64,000 nucleotides of DNA. Origin: Gambelia wislizenii (Eukaryota; Chordata; Lepidosauria; Squamata; Crotaphytidae). The stretch lies in assembly GCA_030847615.1 (NCBI GenBank), contig JAUMIR010000002.1:193857809-193921808 (forward strand), read 5' to 3'. Every line of letters starts with the position of its first letter. Positions within the stretch are counted from its first letter, which is position 1. Of this stretch, positions 22,770 through 34,009 are shown in pieces. A program made the position numbers and the translations under genes. The notes beneath the pieces are model-generated. The model had not been told where the DNA came from, made no database searches, and worked only from the letters and a program-made list of their open reading frames with translations.

Positions 22770-22925
22770 TGTGCAGTGGCAGCAGCGTTTATCACTCTAA
22801 TTTATGACTGCCATCTTGATTCACGGGCGTCTGAACTTCAAACCATGGATAGCTTCTCAGTGTATCGTTTTTGCAAAACATCATGGAGACAAAAGACTGC
22901 AGCTATAAATTGGCAATAATGCAAA
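22770..22925 (-). mobile_element. Family C foldback fragment
   Basis: 'atgactgccatcttgattcacgggcg', 'catcatggagacaaaagactgcagctataaattggcaataatgca' matches 46620-46740 of the family C copy. No ends are present. Confidence 0.45.
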
Positions 22926-23451
22926 GGAGTGAGCGTTATTTCCTCTCATGTAGATGATCTTTCATCTTTTTAGCAGTCCGTGGTATCTGTAGAACTCTCT
23001 CCACCACTACATTTCCAATTAGTTGATTCTCTTCCTCTCAGCAGCTTTCACAACCACACATAGAAATGGAAAAGATGATGTTGAGGACAACCCTGACCTT
23101 GGTATTCAGTTATATAGAGACAGATATAAAACAGATCCAATTGTGGTCATCTGGTGCATTTTAAAAGGTGAGATACAAACTGCAATTTCAGATATTCCCT
23201 GCAGATGGTGACAAAGCCCCACAGTTGGACCAAAGGAGAGAAAGAAAACTACAGTACTGTACTGGTAAATTGAAAAGTTGCAACGCTATGTTTCACCTTT
23301 TGACTCAGCTTGAAATTAATTTAGAAGAAAATATTTTTAAGCACATGCAGTTTTGCTCATGGATATTAGTTGTTTTTTTTTTTAACATTCTAGCAGTATA
23401 CAAGTTCAGGTGGGAAGAAGGAATATGGGGGAAACTATTAATAAAATAGAG

Positions 23452-23815
23452 CAGTGGCTCTTAACCTGTGGTCCGTGGATCCCCAGGGCACTGCAACGTC
23501 CTCACAGGGGGTCCACAAATGCTTGAAGGCTGCCGAGCCCACATGAGAGGAGCCAAGGCAAAGGCTGGCTGGCTTGACCTGCACATTGCTGTTCAAGCCA
23601 CTCCAACCATAAATCTGCAAGAAGCAGGAGAAAAGTCTTCCCTCCCCTCCAGTGCTTTTGAGGGAAGGGTTAATGGATGGTGTCAATATTATTATTGTTG
23701 TTGTTTTGTTGTTGTTGTTGTTAGGGTTTTAAATCTTAAGTTAAGTCTTAGGGGTCCACAGCAACAAAAAATATTTAAAGGGGGTCTCTGGTAAAGAAAA
23801 GATTAAGAGCCACTA
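23452..23815. mobile_element. Non-autonomous hAT transposon, family G
   Basis: Inverted termini CAGTGGCTCTTAACC and (reverse complement) TAGTGGCTCTTAATC, flanked by 8-bp repeats aaatagag / aaatagat (7 of 8 identical), the hAT signature. A sister copy with the same ends and interior ('gtcctcacag.gggtc', 'gccaaggcaaaggctggctgg') is at 37590-37932. Non-coding. Confidence 0.85.
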
Positions 23816-23914
23816 AAATAGATAATTTCACATTTCTCATTCACATCTCTCATATTGATATTCCCTCTCACCTAGAAACTTTTGGTAGTATATACATGGC
23901 TCCTACATCCATTG

Positions 23915-24062
23915 TTATCATCACAGCAATCCTGTGAGGTACCTTAGGCTGGAACACAGTGATTATCTCAAGGTAAACCAGTCTACTTCACAGCTAACTG
24001 GCATCTTGAACCCAAATCCCTGCTGTCCTAATCTAACACTCTAATCACTACACAACACTACA
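23915..24062 (-). mobile_element. Old MIR-like SINE
   Basis: In + orientation 'cacagcaatcctgtgaggtaccttaggctg', 'tgaacccaaatccctgctgtcctaa', 'aacactctaatcactacacaacac', i.e. the reversed CORE-type SINE head and body, strongly diverged. A similar copy is at 58348. Confidence 0.65.
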
Positions 24063-24806
24063 CATAATCATAAATATGAAAAATATATTGCTAAATTGTA
24101 TGTGAAATGTAAAAGATGGACAACTGAATAATTGTCCTAAAGTTAAGTCTCTGAATACCTAGATATATGTTTTGTGCAACCTATTTGCACCTCTTATTGA
24201 CCCAAAAGTAAATCCTACTTGAGTTCAGTGAGGTTTACTTCCAATTAAGTGAACGCTTTTATTTAAAATGAAATAAATGCAAAGATCTGTATTATTATGG
24301 GAATATTTAAACATTCAGTGTCCCTGAATCTCAGCTTGTTGTGTCATCTGGGCCAGAAACTGTGGTTTACCCCAACTGTGGTTAGTTTAAACAAACCAGT
24401 TTTGTAACTCATACATACAAAGCTTGGTTTGGAAACAGTGGGAGGCGCCAGGCAACAATCACACACAGAGAGGCTTGCAAATGAAATCAATAAAGGCTGC
24501 AATACAGTACAGTATATTCTTACCTAGAACTTGGCGGGGGAACTATTTTTCTGGACTACAACTTCTACTGGCCATGCTGGGTGGGGGATTCTGGGAATTA
24601 TAGTCAAGCCATCTGCTCTTACCTGGTAATAAGCTCCCTTGAACTGAGATCCCACTCTTGTACTAACTTCTTTTCCATCTGTGTATTTTGATATAATTTT
24701 TTCTTGATTTTTTTGAAGGAGTGTTCTACAAATCTTGAAAATCAACACTTTTGTGAGCAAAGCTTTTATACTATTATGGCCAGAGACCCATGTACATCTC
24801 AAGTAG

Positions 24807-25023
24807 GGCCCTTTCATATGCCACAATTATAGCCCTATGATCCCACTTTAACTGTCATGGCAACATCTTGTGGACATGCAGTTGAGGGAGGAATATTAGA
24901 ATTCTCAGCCAGAGAGCTTATCTAGTGTCTCTGACCAAGCTACCAATACCAGGAATCCATAGAATGCAGCCATGGCAATTAAAGTGGAATCATAGCACTA
25001 TAATTGTGAACTGTGAAAGGGCC
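24807..25023. mobile_element. Palindromic hAT MITE, family E (intact)
   Basis: Ends GGCCCTTTCA and TGAAAGGGCC with flanking octamers tcaagtag / tcaaataa (6 of 8 match). The body folds back on itself (atgatcccactttaactgtcatgg against ccatggcaattaaagtggaatcat). Confidence 0.78.
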
Positions 25024-25184
25024 TCAAATAATGAACTGATTTTTCCAATGTCATATAAGGTGGTGTGAAAGCTACCAGCACATCTCCAGAACAATCATGC
25101 TGCGATTCTGTCACAAAAGCTCTAGGTCACATAATATATCTGTGTCAGCACAGCAACTGACAATGGCTATATGATCATAAAAAA

Positions 25185-25595
25185 ATCTGTTTGGGGGGTA
25201 AAAAATATGAATAGGCTGTCGTTCGTATGCATACGAACCGCCCACACAATTTTTTACCCCCCTAAACTTCATATGACTCCCTCTTCCCCAAGCTGGCTGG
25301 AGCGAGCAAGCCAAGTGGCGGTTTAAAATCTCCCGCTGCTTTTTTTTTTTTTAAAAAAGGTTCCTGCTTTGCGGACAGTCGGTTCTCCCTATTTACAATA
25401 TAAAATAAAAATAAATAAATGTATAATTCTTGGACTTACTGGACTCTCGCTAGCTGGGAATCCAACATGGCGGCCGCTCCCAATTCCCCTCCATGCTAGC
25501 CCCGCCCCCTCTACTCTGCCAGCCAATCAGATTACACAACCTGTTCGTATGTGTGCGTACGTATTATTTAAATTGTGTAGACGGGACCTATGTCT
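25185..25595 (+). mobile_element. Family C-related foldback element, CpG-rich
   Basis: The right end 'tgtgtagacgggacc' is the family C terminus. Inside are the family's YY1-like motif CCAACATGGCGGCC (25462-25475) and CCAAT box CCAATCAG (25523-25530), 61 bp apart as in other copies. The left half is different and carries the 25193-25262 hairpin. The left boundary is uncertain. Confidence 0.55.
25193..25262. repeat. Compact two-level inverted repeat
   Basis: GGGGGGTAAAAAAT (25193-25206) is the exact reverse complement of 25249-25262 (14 bp). Between them GTTCGTATGCATACGAAC (25221-25238) is a perfect 18-bp palindrome. Confidence 0.85.
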
Positions 25596-25984
25596 GCTTC
25601 AAATAGCACTCTGCAGGGGCATGGGATAGCTGCAGAAGCCAGTTCTCCATCCATTTTGCCCTCTTGCTTACACACGCAAAGACACCATCTCCTTACTTCC
25701 CTCATTTGTGATTTGTTGGCATTCTAGTGGGGGTCATTTGTACATTACACTGTATGTGCATTAACACCTGTATGTACACATGTTCAGATGTTAGTGAGAA
25801 TCTCTGTACTGTTGCTTATTCCCGATTTGCACCTAGGTGCAAGAATCCTCTCAAATCAAGACTACAGATCAAGTGGACATTTGTACCTGCATAGAACAAA
25901 CATGTATGTCTGTGTAAACTGATGAATGTGTGTTTGGTTTATGGAAACATGTAAAGTGTAACCCATCAGATGTAAATACCCTGA

Positions 25985-26145
25985 AAGCACCAGATTTCAT
26001 CTCAGCTTGGTCAGCTCCGGTTAGTACTTGGAAGGGGGACTGCCAAGGAATAACCAGTATTTCAGAAGAAGAAACTGGCCAAACCACCTCTGTGTATCAG
26101 AGAAAACCTTATGAAATCCATGAAGTCACTATAAGTTGAAGTGCA
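25985..26145 (+). mobile_element. 5S rRNA-derived SINE
   Basis: 'agatttcatctcagcttggtcagctccggttagtacttggaaggg' follows the 5S rRNA sequence (…agcagggtc…gttagtacttggatggg…). It is followed by the SINE tail 'ctggccaaaccacctctgtgtatcagagaaaaccttatgaaatcc'. Diverged copy; others are at 39783 and 60926. Confidence 0.7.
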
Positions 26146-27610
26146 CCCTTCCCCCTCTCTCATTCATTCATTCATACACACACAGAGAGTAGCCCCCCCC
26201 TTTTTTTTACAGGCCACATGGGGCACAACAGTTTTTGTCTCTAAAGAGTTGCTATAGGAAAAGATATTTTGGGTATGCGTGCATCAATTTTTGGGAGAAC
26301 AGAAGATCTGAGAGCGGAAAGAGACTGAGAACACTGTGAGAGTATATGAATAAAAAGCATCAATTGGAGAAGACAGTGGAGGACTGCAGCCAGCATCCAT
26401 CAAGACAGTCTTAATCCAGCCAGATCTTGGAAGTCAGAGAGCCGCCTTCTACTCCAAGGCTAGTTAGTTTGCAGCAGACAAGCCTGAGACCCTAAATAGG
26501 TAACTGATTTACTGATCTCCATTCTCCTCTAAGTGTTTTTTTATTGTGTTTTGAGACTTAAATTGTATAGTTATTTGAATTGTTCCTATTGTTTTCTCCC
26601 ATTCTTTCCTGTTCTTAATAAATAAATAATTGTCAGCAAATAGTTTTTAATTTTATTTGTATTATATTCCATTTCAAAATTTCATAACAGTGTTTTTGAT
26701 GGATAGATATTATTTAATCACTCTGCACAACTGAACCATTCATATTTATAAAGGCTCCAGAAGAACATGTAACTTTTCCAGAGATAGCAGTTTCATACAA
26801 GTTCCACTGAACATTCTAGGACTTCTGTGTAGGGTAGCAATATTTTATGAATATTTTTTTTTAAAGAAATGTACATAAGGGCTCAAAATTTCTTTTTTCT
26901 TCTGTTTGTTAATCAAGAAACTTGAATACAGTGGCCCTTCCCAATCCAGTTTCAACTGCTTGTAGATTGCTATGTCCCATACCAAATATGGTGGCAATGT
27001 GCACACAGATGTACAGATGCCACCATTTAATAATATGGGGTGCAACCATCTGTGTTTTTGCCATTTGCAGGAGGTCCTGGAACTGAATCCCTGCAGGTCC
27101 AGAGGGCCCAATGTTCTTGAACAACAATGTAAACGCTGAAACCTCTGCATGAATATAATTACCTTTTATAACATGTTAGTAAGTGTATAAATGTACAGAT
27201 AAGGAATCTGGGTATGCCATATACATATTTGGTGATATGTGTGAATAATTTATACCTGTGCAGAGATCCACAATCTGTGTACAAATAGATTGCACTTGTG
27301 TTGAATGCAACCCATGTGAGTATCCCTATCATGAACAGTGAATATCTTCTCCCACGGCTACACTCTGCAGTCCCCTCATTATTTATGACTGTGATAAGAT
27401 TGATTTCATTGTTGTTTCTGACAGACTCCACTGTATTATAGTTTGTGTGCCAGTGACACTTTGTGAGTTTCCTTGATCTTTCACAGGTTTTGACTGATAA
27501 TGGCTGATGTTCAACAAAACATCAATATATTTACTATTGCTTCCTTCCCTGAACAAAAGATTATTTATGATACAGTCATATATTATATATAATATAGTAT
27601 TATATATCAT
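26146..27610. other. No feature recognised
   Basis: AT-rich DNA with short chance frames. An AATAAATAAATAATT tail at 26618-26632 suggests a retroelement end, but I cannot identify it. Confidence 0.35.
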
Positions 27611-27828
27611 GAGGGCCAGAGTAATGTAGTGGTTTGAGCAATGGAATACACCCTGGAGACAAGGGTTCAAGTCCCTACTTGGCCATGGAAACTCACTGGA
27701 TGACCTTTTACGAGTCACACACCTTCCCAAAGGCAAAGCTCCTCTGAACAAATCTTGCCAAGAAAACCCCCATGATAGGTTTGCCTTAGGGTTGCCATAA
27801 CAACTTGAAGGCAAACAGCAACAAAATT
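27611..27828 (+). mobile_element. CORE/MIR-type tRNA SINE
   Basis: Head 'gtgtagtggtttgagcaatgg' and B box 'gggttcaagtccc', CORE remnant 'ctggatgacctttacgagtcac' (one T longer in the sequence), body 'caaatcttgccaagaaaaccccca', tail 'aacttgaaggcaaacagcaacaa'. Confidence 0.85.
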
Positions 27829-27880
27829 ATATATCATATTAACACTGTTAAGTATGTAATTGTGATTTCAAACAAAACAT

Positions 27881-28565
27881 GGGCCCATTTACATGAGGGG
27901 GAAAAGTCCAAAGTACCTCATAGTATTGGCATCTTGCAGCAGCAGCAACATATCTAAACATTTTTTCTGGCCTCAGAAGGCCCCATAAGCCTCACATCGC
28001 TGACAGCAGCCACAAGTGATTTACTCACATTAGTTCTTGACTGCTGCCGTTTAAAAAAAAGTCATCCCAAGGTGCACTGGCGTGATATAGCAATTTTCTA
28101 ATTTTATAGGAAAGCGAAACAGAAAATATTCATCCTGTTTTGTCGCCTTAGCGATCGCTCACTAAGGTGAAAATCCAACATGGTGGCAGTGAGCACTTAC
28201 CCTGTTAGCAAGCCTCATCCTTGCTCTTGCCTGGACAATCAACTTTGTGCTTCCCTTTGAATTTCCTGTCATTTGATAGTCCAACTGAGCAGGAATATGC
28301 AACCCCTCACAGTTTTTGAAAAAGTATGGGAAAATCCGCGATGGCTTTTACCGCGTTGCTTTTGTTGTTTTGGTCCCCCTCCTTCTGAGTAGTATGCATT
28401 GGTACTGGATCCCATTTTAGTCATCAGTGTGCTTGCAGAAAGCGCAGGATGAGTCCTTCCTGAATCTTCGTTTGCGAAGAGAAGCCAGAGAGAGGGGATC
28501 CCATTTAGACAGGTAGGATTCCCAGTGAATTCCATGAAGTATAGTTTCACCGTTTAGACGGTTCC
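27881..28565 (+). mobile_element. Foldback DNA transposon, family C, with LINE insert
   Basis: Left end GGGCCCATTTACATGAG; right end whose reverse complement is GGAACCGTCTAAACGG. It carries the family's YY1-like motif (28175, CCAACATGGTGGCAG) and the CCAAT-box position (28235, degenerated to ACAATCAA). A 78-bp LINE tail is inserted at 28418-28495. No clear target duplication. Confidence 0.62.
28418..28495 (+). mobile_element. Very short LINE (AG)n-family insertion with 11-bp TSD
   Basis: Only the last part of ORF2, the hairpin CTTCGTTTGCGAAG (28466-28479) and a short AG tail. Both sides carry GGATCCCATTT (28407-28417 and 28496-28506), a perfect 11-bp target duplication. It is a severely 5'-truncated insertion. 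Confidence 0.85.
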
Positions 28566-29377
28566 ATAATGATAGCTGCAGATTATTTCTCAACTGCTGA
28601 AGGACAGATCTTGCAAAAAAAAAAAAAATCTTGCTTCAAAGCTGCCTTTTCTGTTTAAGAGGTGGTCTGCTTCAATCTCAAATGTTACTTCCAAACTTAC
28701 AACATAAGCCTTTGGAGCAAAAAAAGTAAGGGAAAAAAATCTTGTTATTTCAAGATTAGTTAATGTCAATTTAGATCTCTTGAATCTAGGCGTTACAAAA
28801 TCCATAGGCTGTAATAGATATGTTACGCCTGCTAAATGTGGTTAGTTTGTATGACATTTAAGGAGAGTGCTAGAATATATAAACTGGTTCAGACGCTAGC
28901 ATTAAGGATCATTTTGTAGAACTAGCAGCTTGAATTTGCTTAAAGACTTGAGTTATATGTATAAAAAGACCTTGAAATAAATCTATTCTCAATACAAAAA
29001 CAAAATCACATTGCAAAAAATCACATTCAACATTATTAATCACACCACAATCCAGTCTTGGCTATTTGAAATGTCATCACAAGGGTGTTAAATCACAGAT
29101 AAATCAGGGGCACTATGGGATGCTCAGAATTCATATAATACCTTAGGGAAGGTTTTGTTTTAAGAGATGTCAAATTATGATTTGGAAAATGACTCCACTG
29201 GATCTCAGCAGAAGATGCCACTGGCGTGCATGTGGCTACAGAGCACAGCCAGATGCTTCTCTGATCTTCTGGAGCTATAGATATAATTTTTAGGCAGGGG
29301 TTCCTTGAGACCTGAAAATGGTTTCAAGGGTTCCGCTAGGGTAAAAAGGTTGAGAAAGGCTGCTCTGCGCCGTCCAC

Positions 29378-29539
29378 CAGTTAAGGGGACTATCGTAGCA
29401 AAATCATTTAGTCCATTAAGTCATTTGACTCCCCTCTTGAAACAGCTCCATTGGCTACCTTTCTGTTTCCAGCTAGAAATCAAAGTGATGGTTTTGACTT
29501 TTAAAGCACTACATGGCTTGGGGCTATTTGAAAGACTGT
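29378..29539 (+). mobile_element. L2-type LINE fragment
   Basis: Encodes LTPLLKQLHWLPFCFQLEIKVMVLTFKALHGLG, the typical C-terminal motif of L2-like ORF2. It is cut off at 29540 by a family A transposon. Confidence 0.75.
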
Positions 29540-30122
29540 GGACTTTATCAGACTAGCCTCTAAAAATGTTCTTTTGCAGGCATAATTAAAGCCATTTTTA
29601 TGCAAGCAAAAGAATGCCCCCCCACACACTTACCTTCTCTCCTGGCAAAGGCTTCCCCGGCTGAAGCCATCAATAGATCCCCCCCCCCCAGTTCTGTTTT
29701 GGTGCCAGCATTGCCAGCATGCAAAATCTCAGGCCATTTAAATCTCGTCACTGCAACGAGAATGGCTAGTATGGTGAGAACACTTCTGGGTGAGATCAGG
29801 ACATCCAGGTAAATTTCACTCTTGTTATGACCCTCCCTGTGTTACTTGGGACTTCTAAAGTGTGTTTAGGTGCTTTGTGTAGCTTTTAATGTGTTTGATT
29901 TATTTTTATTTTTGAATTTTCCGCACTCGTGTCTTCTCGCGAGAATGGGTGGGATTTCACTCCAGGAAGCGAACGGAACTCTGTTAGAGATCTGTTTATG
30001 CCGGGGCTGCCTCAGTGACGGGAGAAGGTAAGTATGGTGGGGAGGATTATTATGCCAGGACAGGGGCAGGATTGGAAATTGTGGGACAGGAACGCTTTTT
30101 GTGTTTCTGTCTGATAATCCCC
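29540..30122. mobile_element. Foldback DNA transposon, family A
   Basis: Left end GGACTTTATCAGAC; right end reverse complement GGGGATTATCAGAC. An internal imperfect hairpin (gttcttttgcaggcat..atgcaagcaaaagaat) equals the one at 414-463. The flanks tgt / tat match at 2 of 3. Inserted in the L2 fragment on its left. Confidence 0.68.
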
Positions 30123-30312
30123 TATAACTCTGGAGATAAGGGTTTGAATCCCTGCTCAGCCATGGAAACCCACAGGGTGACCTTGGGCAAGTCAAAAGAA
30201 GGCAAGGGCAAGTCCCCTCTGAACAAATCTTGCCCCCACCCCCCCAAAAAAATCATGATAGGCTCGCCTTAGGGTTGCCATAAGTCAGAAATGACTTGAA
30301 GGCAACAACAAT
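30123..30312 (+). mobile_element. CORE/MIR-type tRNA SINE, head-truncated
   Basis: B box 'gggtttgaatccc', CORE 'cagggtgaccttgggcaagtca', body and tail 'gccataagtcagaaatgacttgaaggcaacaaca'. A run of C and A (30234-30250) interrupts the body. Confidence 0.8.
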
Positions 30313-30376
30313 TGATATGGAACAAAGGAACTAAACTGACTATAAAATTGACTATAGTATCAACCATCCCATTGAC

Positions 30377-30475
30377 TGTTGTTGTTTGTTGTGTGCCTTC
30401 AAGTTGTTTCTGACTTACTGAGACCCAGGTGAACCTATCAAACCTATCAAACCTCTACACCATGCTGGCTCTCAA
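30377..30475 (-). mobile_element. CORE/MIR-type SINE, internally deleted
   Basis: Tail 'gttgtttgttgtgtgccttcaagttgtttctgactta' then directly the head end 'ctctacaccatgctggctctc'. A 10-bp unit 'aacctatcaa' is repeated at the junction. Confidence 0.65.
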
Positions 30476-31655
30476 TATCAATTGTCAATATCATTTTAAT
30501 TAAAGGGAGTGTAAGTACAGTTAAGGTTCATTTATATACAAATATAAAATTAATCATAATTAATCAAGTATAAATGGGTGGGTTTTCTGTATTGAACTGG
30601 GTTTTTTAAAATAAATTTGCTAATATTTAATTAATTTAAAATAATTTCAGTTAGTTTTAAATCTATTTTACATTTATGCAGCTAATTTTTTTAAAAAAAT
30701 AATTTTTAAAAACCTTTTAAAAACTCTAGCCAACAGAAAAGAAAAGAAAAGAAAAAAAGACTGGCCTACAAGCACTTGGGTCAACTTGAAAAGTGGCCCT
30801 CAACTCTATGGCAGTTTTTTTTACAAGGAAGTAACAACAATACTACACTGACTACAACAGGGATGCTTTTCCCAAGTTATTTTGCCCACCCTCTCCTTTC
30901 CTACCCATTGATGATGATCCTAGAGGCCTGGCAACACCATTTACCTGGTGGCCTTGCAGCCAACTTTTATGCATATCTACTCAAAAGTCACAGGGAGTGC
31001 AATAGGGTTCACACTGTTGTGTACAAAGGATGGCTGACAGAAGTGTTATGTAAGTGTGCAAAGGACAGCTGACAAAACGCTCTATCCATCCACCAGCAGC
31101 CTAGCTATTGTTGCTTTTCCTCCTTCCTCCTCCAAGCTACTGGACACAAAAGGCTGCCAGCTGTGTATGCCTCTTTGATGGCAAGTTCCACTGATCAAAT
31201 AAAGTCCCATTAAACTTCTGGGCTGGGTGTTAGAAACCTCTTTTCCACTTACATTGGGCACTACAGAACCTGCCCTATCTCTGATTCCAAAGTGCACACC
31301 AGTTGTTAAACACAGAGCTATGGGGGAGAGAACCATTGAATTCCTTTTCATCTGGCCCTTTTTAGTGTTATGCCATGTTTAAAGAGAGAGATTGCTTTTC
31401 TTTTTGGAGACTGAGACTACAACTCCCAAAGAGGGGCCGAGCAGGGGGCGGGGTTGAACTCTGATCTCCAGAGCTGTGGCCCAACACTCAAACCACTACA
31501 GCACACTATAGTGTAGTCACTACTGCCTATTAAAGAAATATCTGTAGCTGATAGGTACGTTTGTATCCTACTCTGAATCATCACTACACACTCATCTTGC
31601 TGCAGGAATAGAGGCCCAGAGATGGAGACCTACACACTGAGGCTTTAGGTCAGAT

Positions 31656-31775
31656 CTTGAGATCCTGAGAGAGTGTGACTTGCCCAAGCCTGTTTCCATG
31701 GTTGAGCAGGGATTGGAACCCTGGTCTCCCAGACTGCCCACCCAATACTCAAAACCACTACGCCATACTGACACA
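31656..31775 (-). mobile_element. CORE/MIR-type SINE head
   Basis: In + orientation 'gagagagtgtgacttgcccaagcc', 'tttccatggttgagcagggattggaaccctggtctcc', 'aaaccactacgccatactgaca'. The tail is missing. Another head fragment is at about 31438-31508. Confidence 0.75.
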
Positions 31776-32248
31776 GGGGCTTCCACAGAAGAAAGCATTA
31801 GTAACTAATTCAAAACCAGAGCAAAGGCTTTCAGGCCACCAGTTGGCAGGCTCCTAATGCTACCAATCAAAAGCTATTGTACTATTATCCCATCTTTCCC
31901 TTCTTAATGGATTTGCCATGACAAGGGTAAAAAAAGATGGAAGAAACAGTTGGAAAACAGAAAGATTTCCAATGCAGAACACCATCATCTGGAACTCATG
32001 GAATATCCTATTAATGAGGCAGGGTGACAGCCTGGGGTGGGTGTCTTCACCTGGAACATCTCCCTCCCTGTGCCAATAGCAGGCGGGGGCAGGGAGAGCA
32101 AATCAGCAGCAGATGTGGTGGTAAAAGGTTATCATCTCCACTGCCCTACAAGCCAGCGTGCTGCACGGAGTCAAAGCCCAAGGCTGAAATTTGAGGAGAT
32201 CAAGGTTATAATCCCCACTGCACCATCTAAAACTCACTGTCTGACTGT

Positions 32249-32847
32249 GGTCCTGTCTATACGAGGGGGAAAAATACGATCTCCTCTGAAGAAACAGCAA
32301 TTTCTTCAGAGGAAATTGAAGAAGAAATTAAGACAGGTATCTCGATGGTTAATAGAGCCCTCCTAAACTTTGCATGCCCCCTAGCCAAGATGGAAGCCGC
32401 GAGTGATTTACTTGCCGTTTTAAATCTGCCACCAATTAAAAAAAAACTGTTTACCATGGTACACAGAAAGCAATACTTTGCATTTACAAAAACGTATAAA
32501 AGAAAAGTAAAAGATTGCCATTTTATCGACTTACTGACCATTTCTCATAGCTGAAAATCCAACACGGTGGCAGCAGGCCCTTTTTGCAAGACCCACCCCC
32601 CATGCTCATCTGGCCAATCAGCCTGTGCTGCCTTAGTGCAGCAACGTGAATATGACTGTCCTAACGATCGCAAATTTGCATCCCCTATGGAGCTTTTTAA
32701 AAACTCAGAGAAAAGCTCCAAAGGCTTCCCTTCAGAGCTTTATGGTGGATTTGGCTACCCCCCTTCTGAATGATGCAAATGTCCATTTGGACAGATTGCC
32801 TTCCATGTGATTGCTATTTGGATTATTTTCACTGTTTGGATGGGACC
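32249..32847 (+). mobile_element. Foldback DNA transposon, family C (3-bp TSD tgt)
   Basis: Left end GGTCCTGTCTATAC; right end reverse complement GGTCCCATCCAAACAGTG; tgt on both sides (32246-32248 and 32848-32850). It carries the YY1-like motif CCAACACGGTGGCAG (32559) and CCAATCAG (32613-32620). Internal hairpin: tcctctgaagaaa against tttcttcagagga. 599 bp, non-coding. Confidence 0.75.
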
Positions 32848-32861
32848 TGTGACCCTCGCCC

Positions 32862-33002
32862 AGTCTTTCTCTCAACCTGGCCTACCTCAGAGGGCTGCTG
32901 TGAGGATAAGGGGTACCTATGTGGGGGAACAGCCTTGTACACTGCCTTGAGCTTCTTGGAGAAAAGATGCAATATAAATGTAACTAATAAAGAAATAAAG
33001 GC
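32862..33002 (+). mobile_element. MIR-like SINE 3' half
   Basis: 'ctggcctacctcagagggctgctgtgaggataa', 'gccttgagcttcttggagaaaagatgcaatataaatg', ending in A-rich 'aataaagaaataaa'. Confidence 0.7.
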
Positions 33003-33218
33003 CTCTCACCTGCGATGTATGTTTTATCAAAGTTAATTCACACAGTAGATACAGTAATTATCTGGTTTGGACCTGAACATTAATGATTCATGGCTATTTA
33101 TTTGCACTCCTACTGACAGAACAGGAGAAGAGGTCTGAATCCCCTGACTTAGATTTAACTTTTTTTTTAACCACCCCAATCCTGAACAGATTCACTCTGA
33201 AGGACATGGACCCACTGT

Positions 33219-33348
33219 CAGGGTTGGGCAACCTATGGCTCTCCAGTGTTGTAGGGCTGCAGCTCTCTGCAGCTCCCATGGCTACGTGCCGGCCACGACT
33301 TACGGGAACTGTAGCTCCACAACATCTGGAGGGCCACCAACCCTGTCG
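33219..33348. mobile_element. hAT-type MITE
   Basis: Ends 'cagggttgggcaacctatggctctccag' and 'catctggagggccaccaaccctg' are inverted repeats. The centre is diverged. Small non-autonomous hAT common in reptiles. Confidence 0.72.
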
Positions 33349-33363
33349 TAATTAGTACTGTAA

Positions 33364-34009
33364 GGACTTGTTTAGATGAGGTAATACAATGTGGATTGAT
33401 GTGCACTAATGCCAATTCGCAGCAGCTTTCATTTGTCTCCATGGGTTTTTTTTTCAAGATTGCAGACATGCGAAGCCATACACATTTGTTGTTCAAACGG
33501 GCATGTCTGTGAATCAAGATTCACAGACGAATTAATTACTTGTGTTTTTATTGTCGGCAGTTGCTGCCACTGAACAGTATTTTTCTAAAGCAAATCCAAG
33601 GTGAGAAAGTGCAATATTCTTCTTAAAATATAAACAGGGGAAAAAAAAGAAGAAAGGCTGCTTCGTTGCCTCAGTGCATGATCTCTACAGTGAACACCCA
33701 ACATGGCAGTTTCAGGCACTTGCCTTATTAGCAAGTTCTGCCCACGGTGCATGTCCAACCAATCAGCTTTCCACTTCTACTCTTATTGGGAATGCATAAA
33801 AAAGCAAATTGGTTGTTCCAACGAGCAGGAACACGCATTTCCTTCAGAGTTGTTTTGTTTTTTAATATAAGGAAAGCTGTGAAGCCGTTTCTCTTTGGTG
33901 TTTTAACCTCCCTCCTTCCAAATATGGCAGACTGACACAGGATCCCATTTAGACAAATGATATTCTCCCGGAATTCTGTGAGGAGTATTTCTGCTGTTTA
34001 GACAACCCC
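33364..34009 (+). mobile_element. Foldback DNA transposon, family C (3-bp TSD taa)
   Basis: Left end GGACTTGTTTAGATG; right end reverse complement GGGGTTGTCTAAACAG; taa on both sides (33361-33363, 34010-34012). YY1-like CCAACATGGCAG (about 33699) and CCAATCAG (33759-33766), about 60 bp apart. Internal imperfect hairpin 'tctgtgaatc/gattcacaga'. Non-coding. Confidence 0.75.

Larger units (their letters stand above)
21588..23107 (-). mobile_element. Unclassified repeat family F, split by a CR1
   Basis: Segment 21588-21767 ('atcatcaagtcaactctgacatatgac', 'ttcaggtcttccagactcagggccatggcttcctt') and segment 22968-23107 ('agcagtccgtggtatctgtagaactctct', 'cagctttcacaaccacacatagaaatgg') match the two halves of the uninterrupted copy at 43227-43665. 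A CR1 and a family C fragment lie between them. I do not know the family; the strand is arbitrary. Confidence 0.55.

Noticed and set aside
25985..26145. Possible functional 5S rRNA gene
   Set aside because: Too many differences from 5S rRNA, and followed directly by a SINE tail; it is a retroposon.
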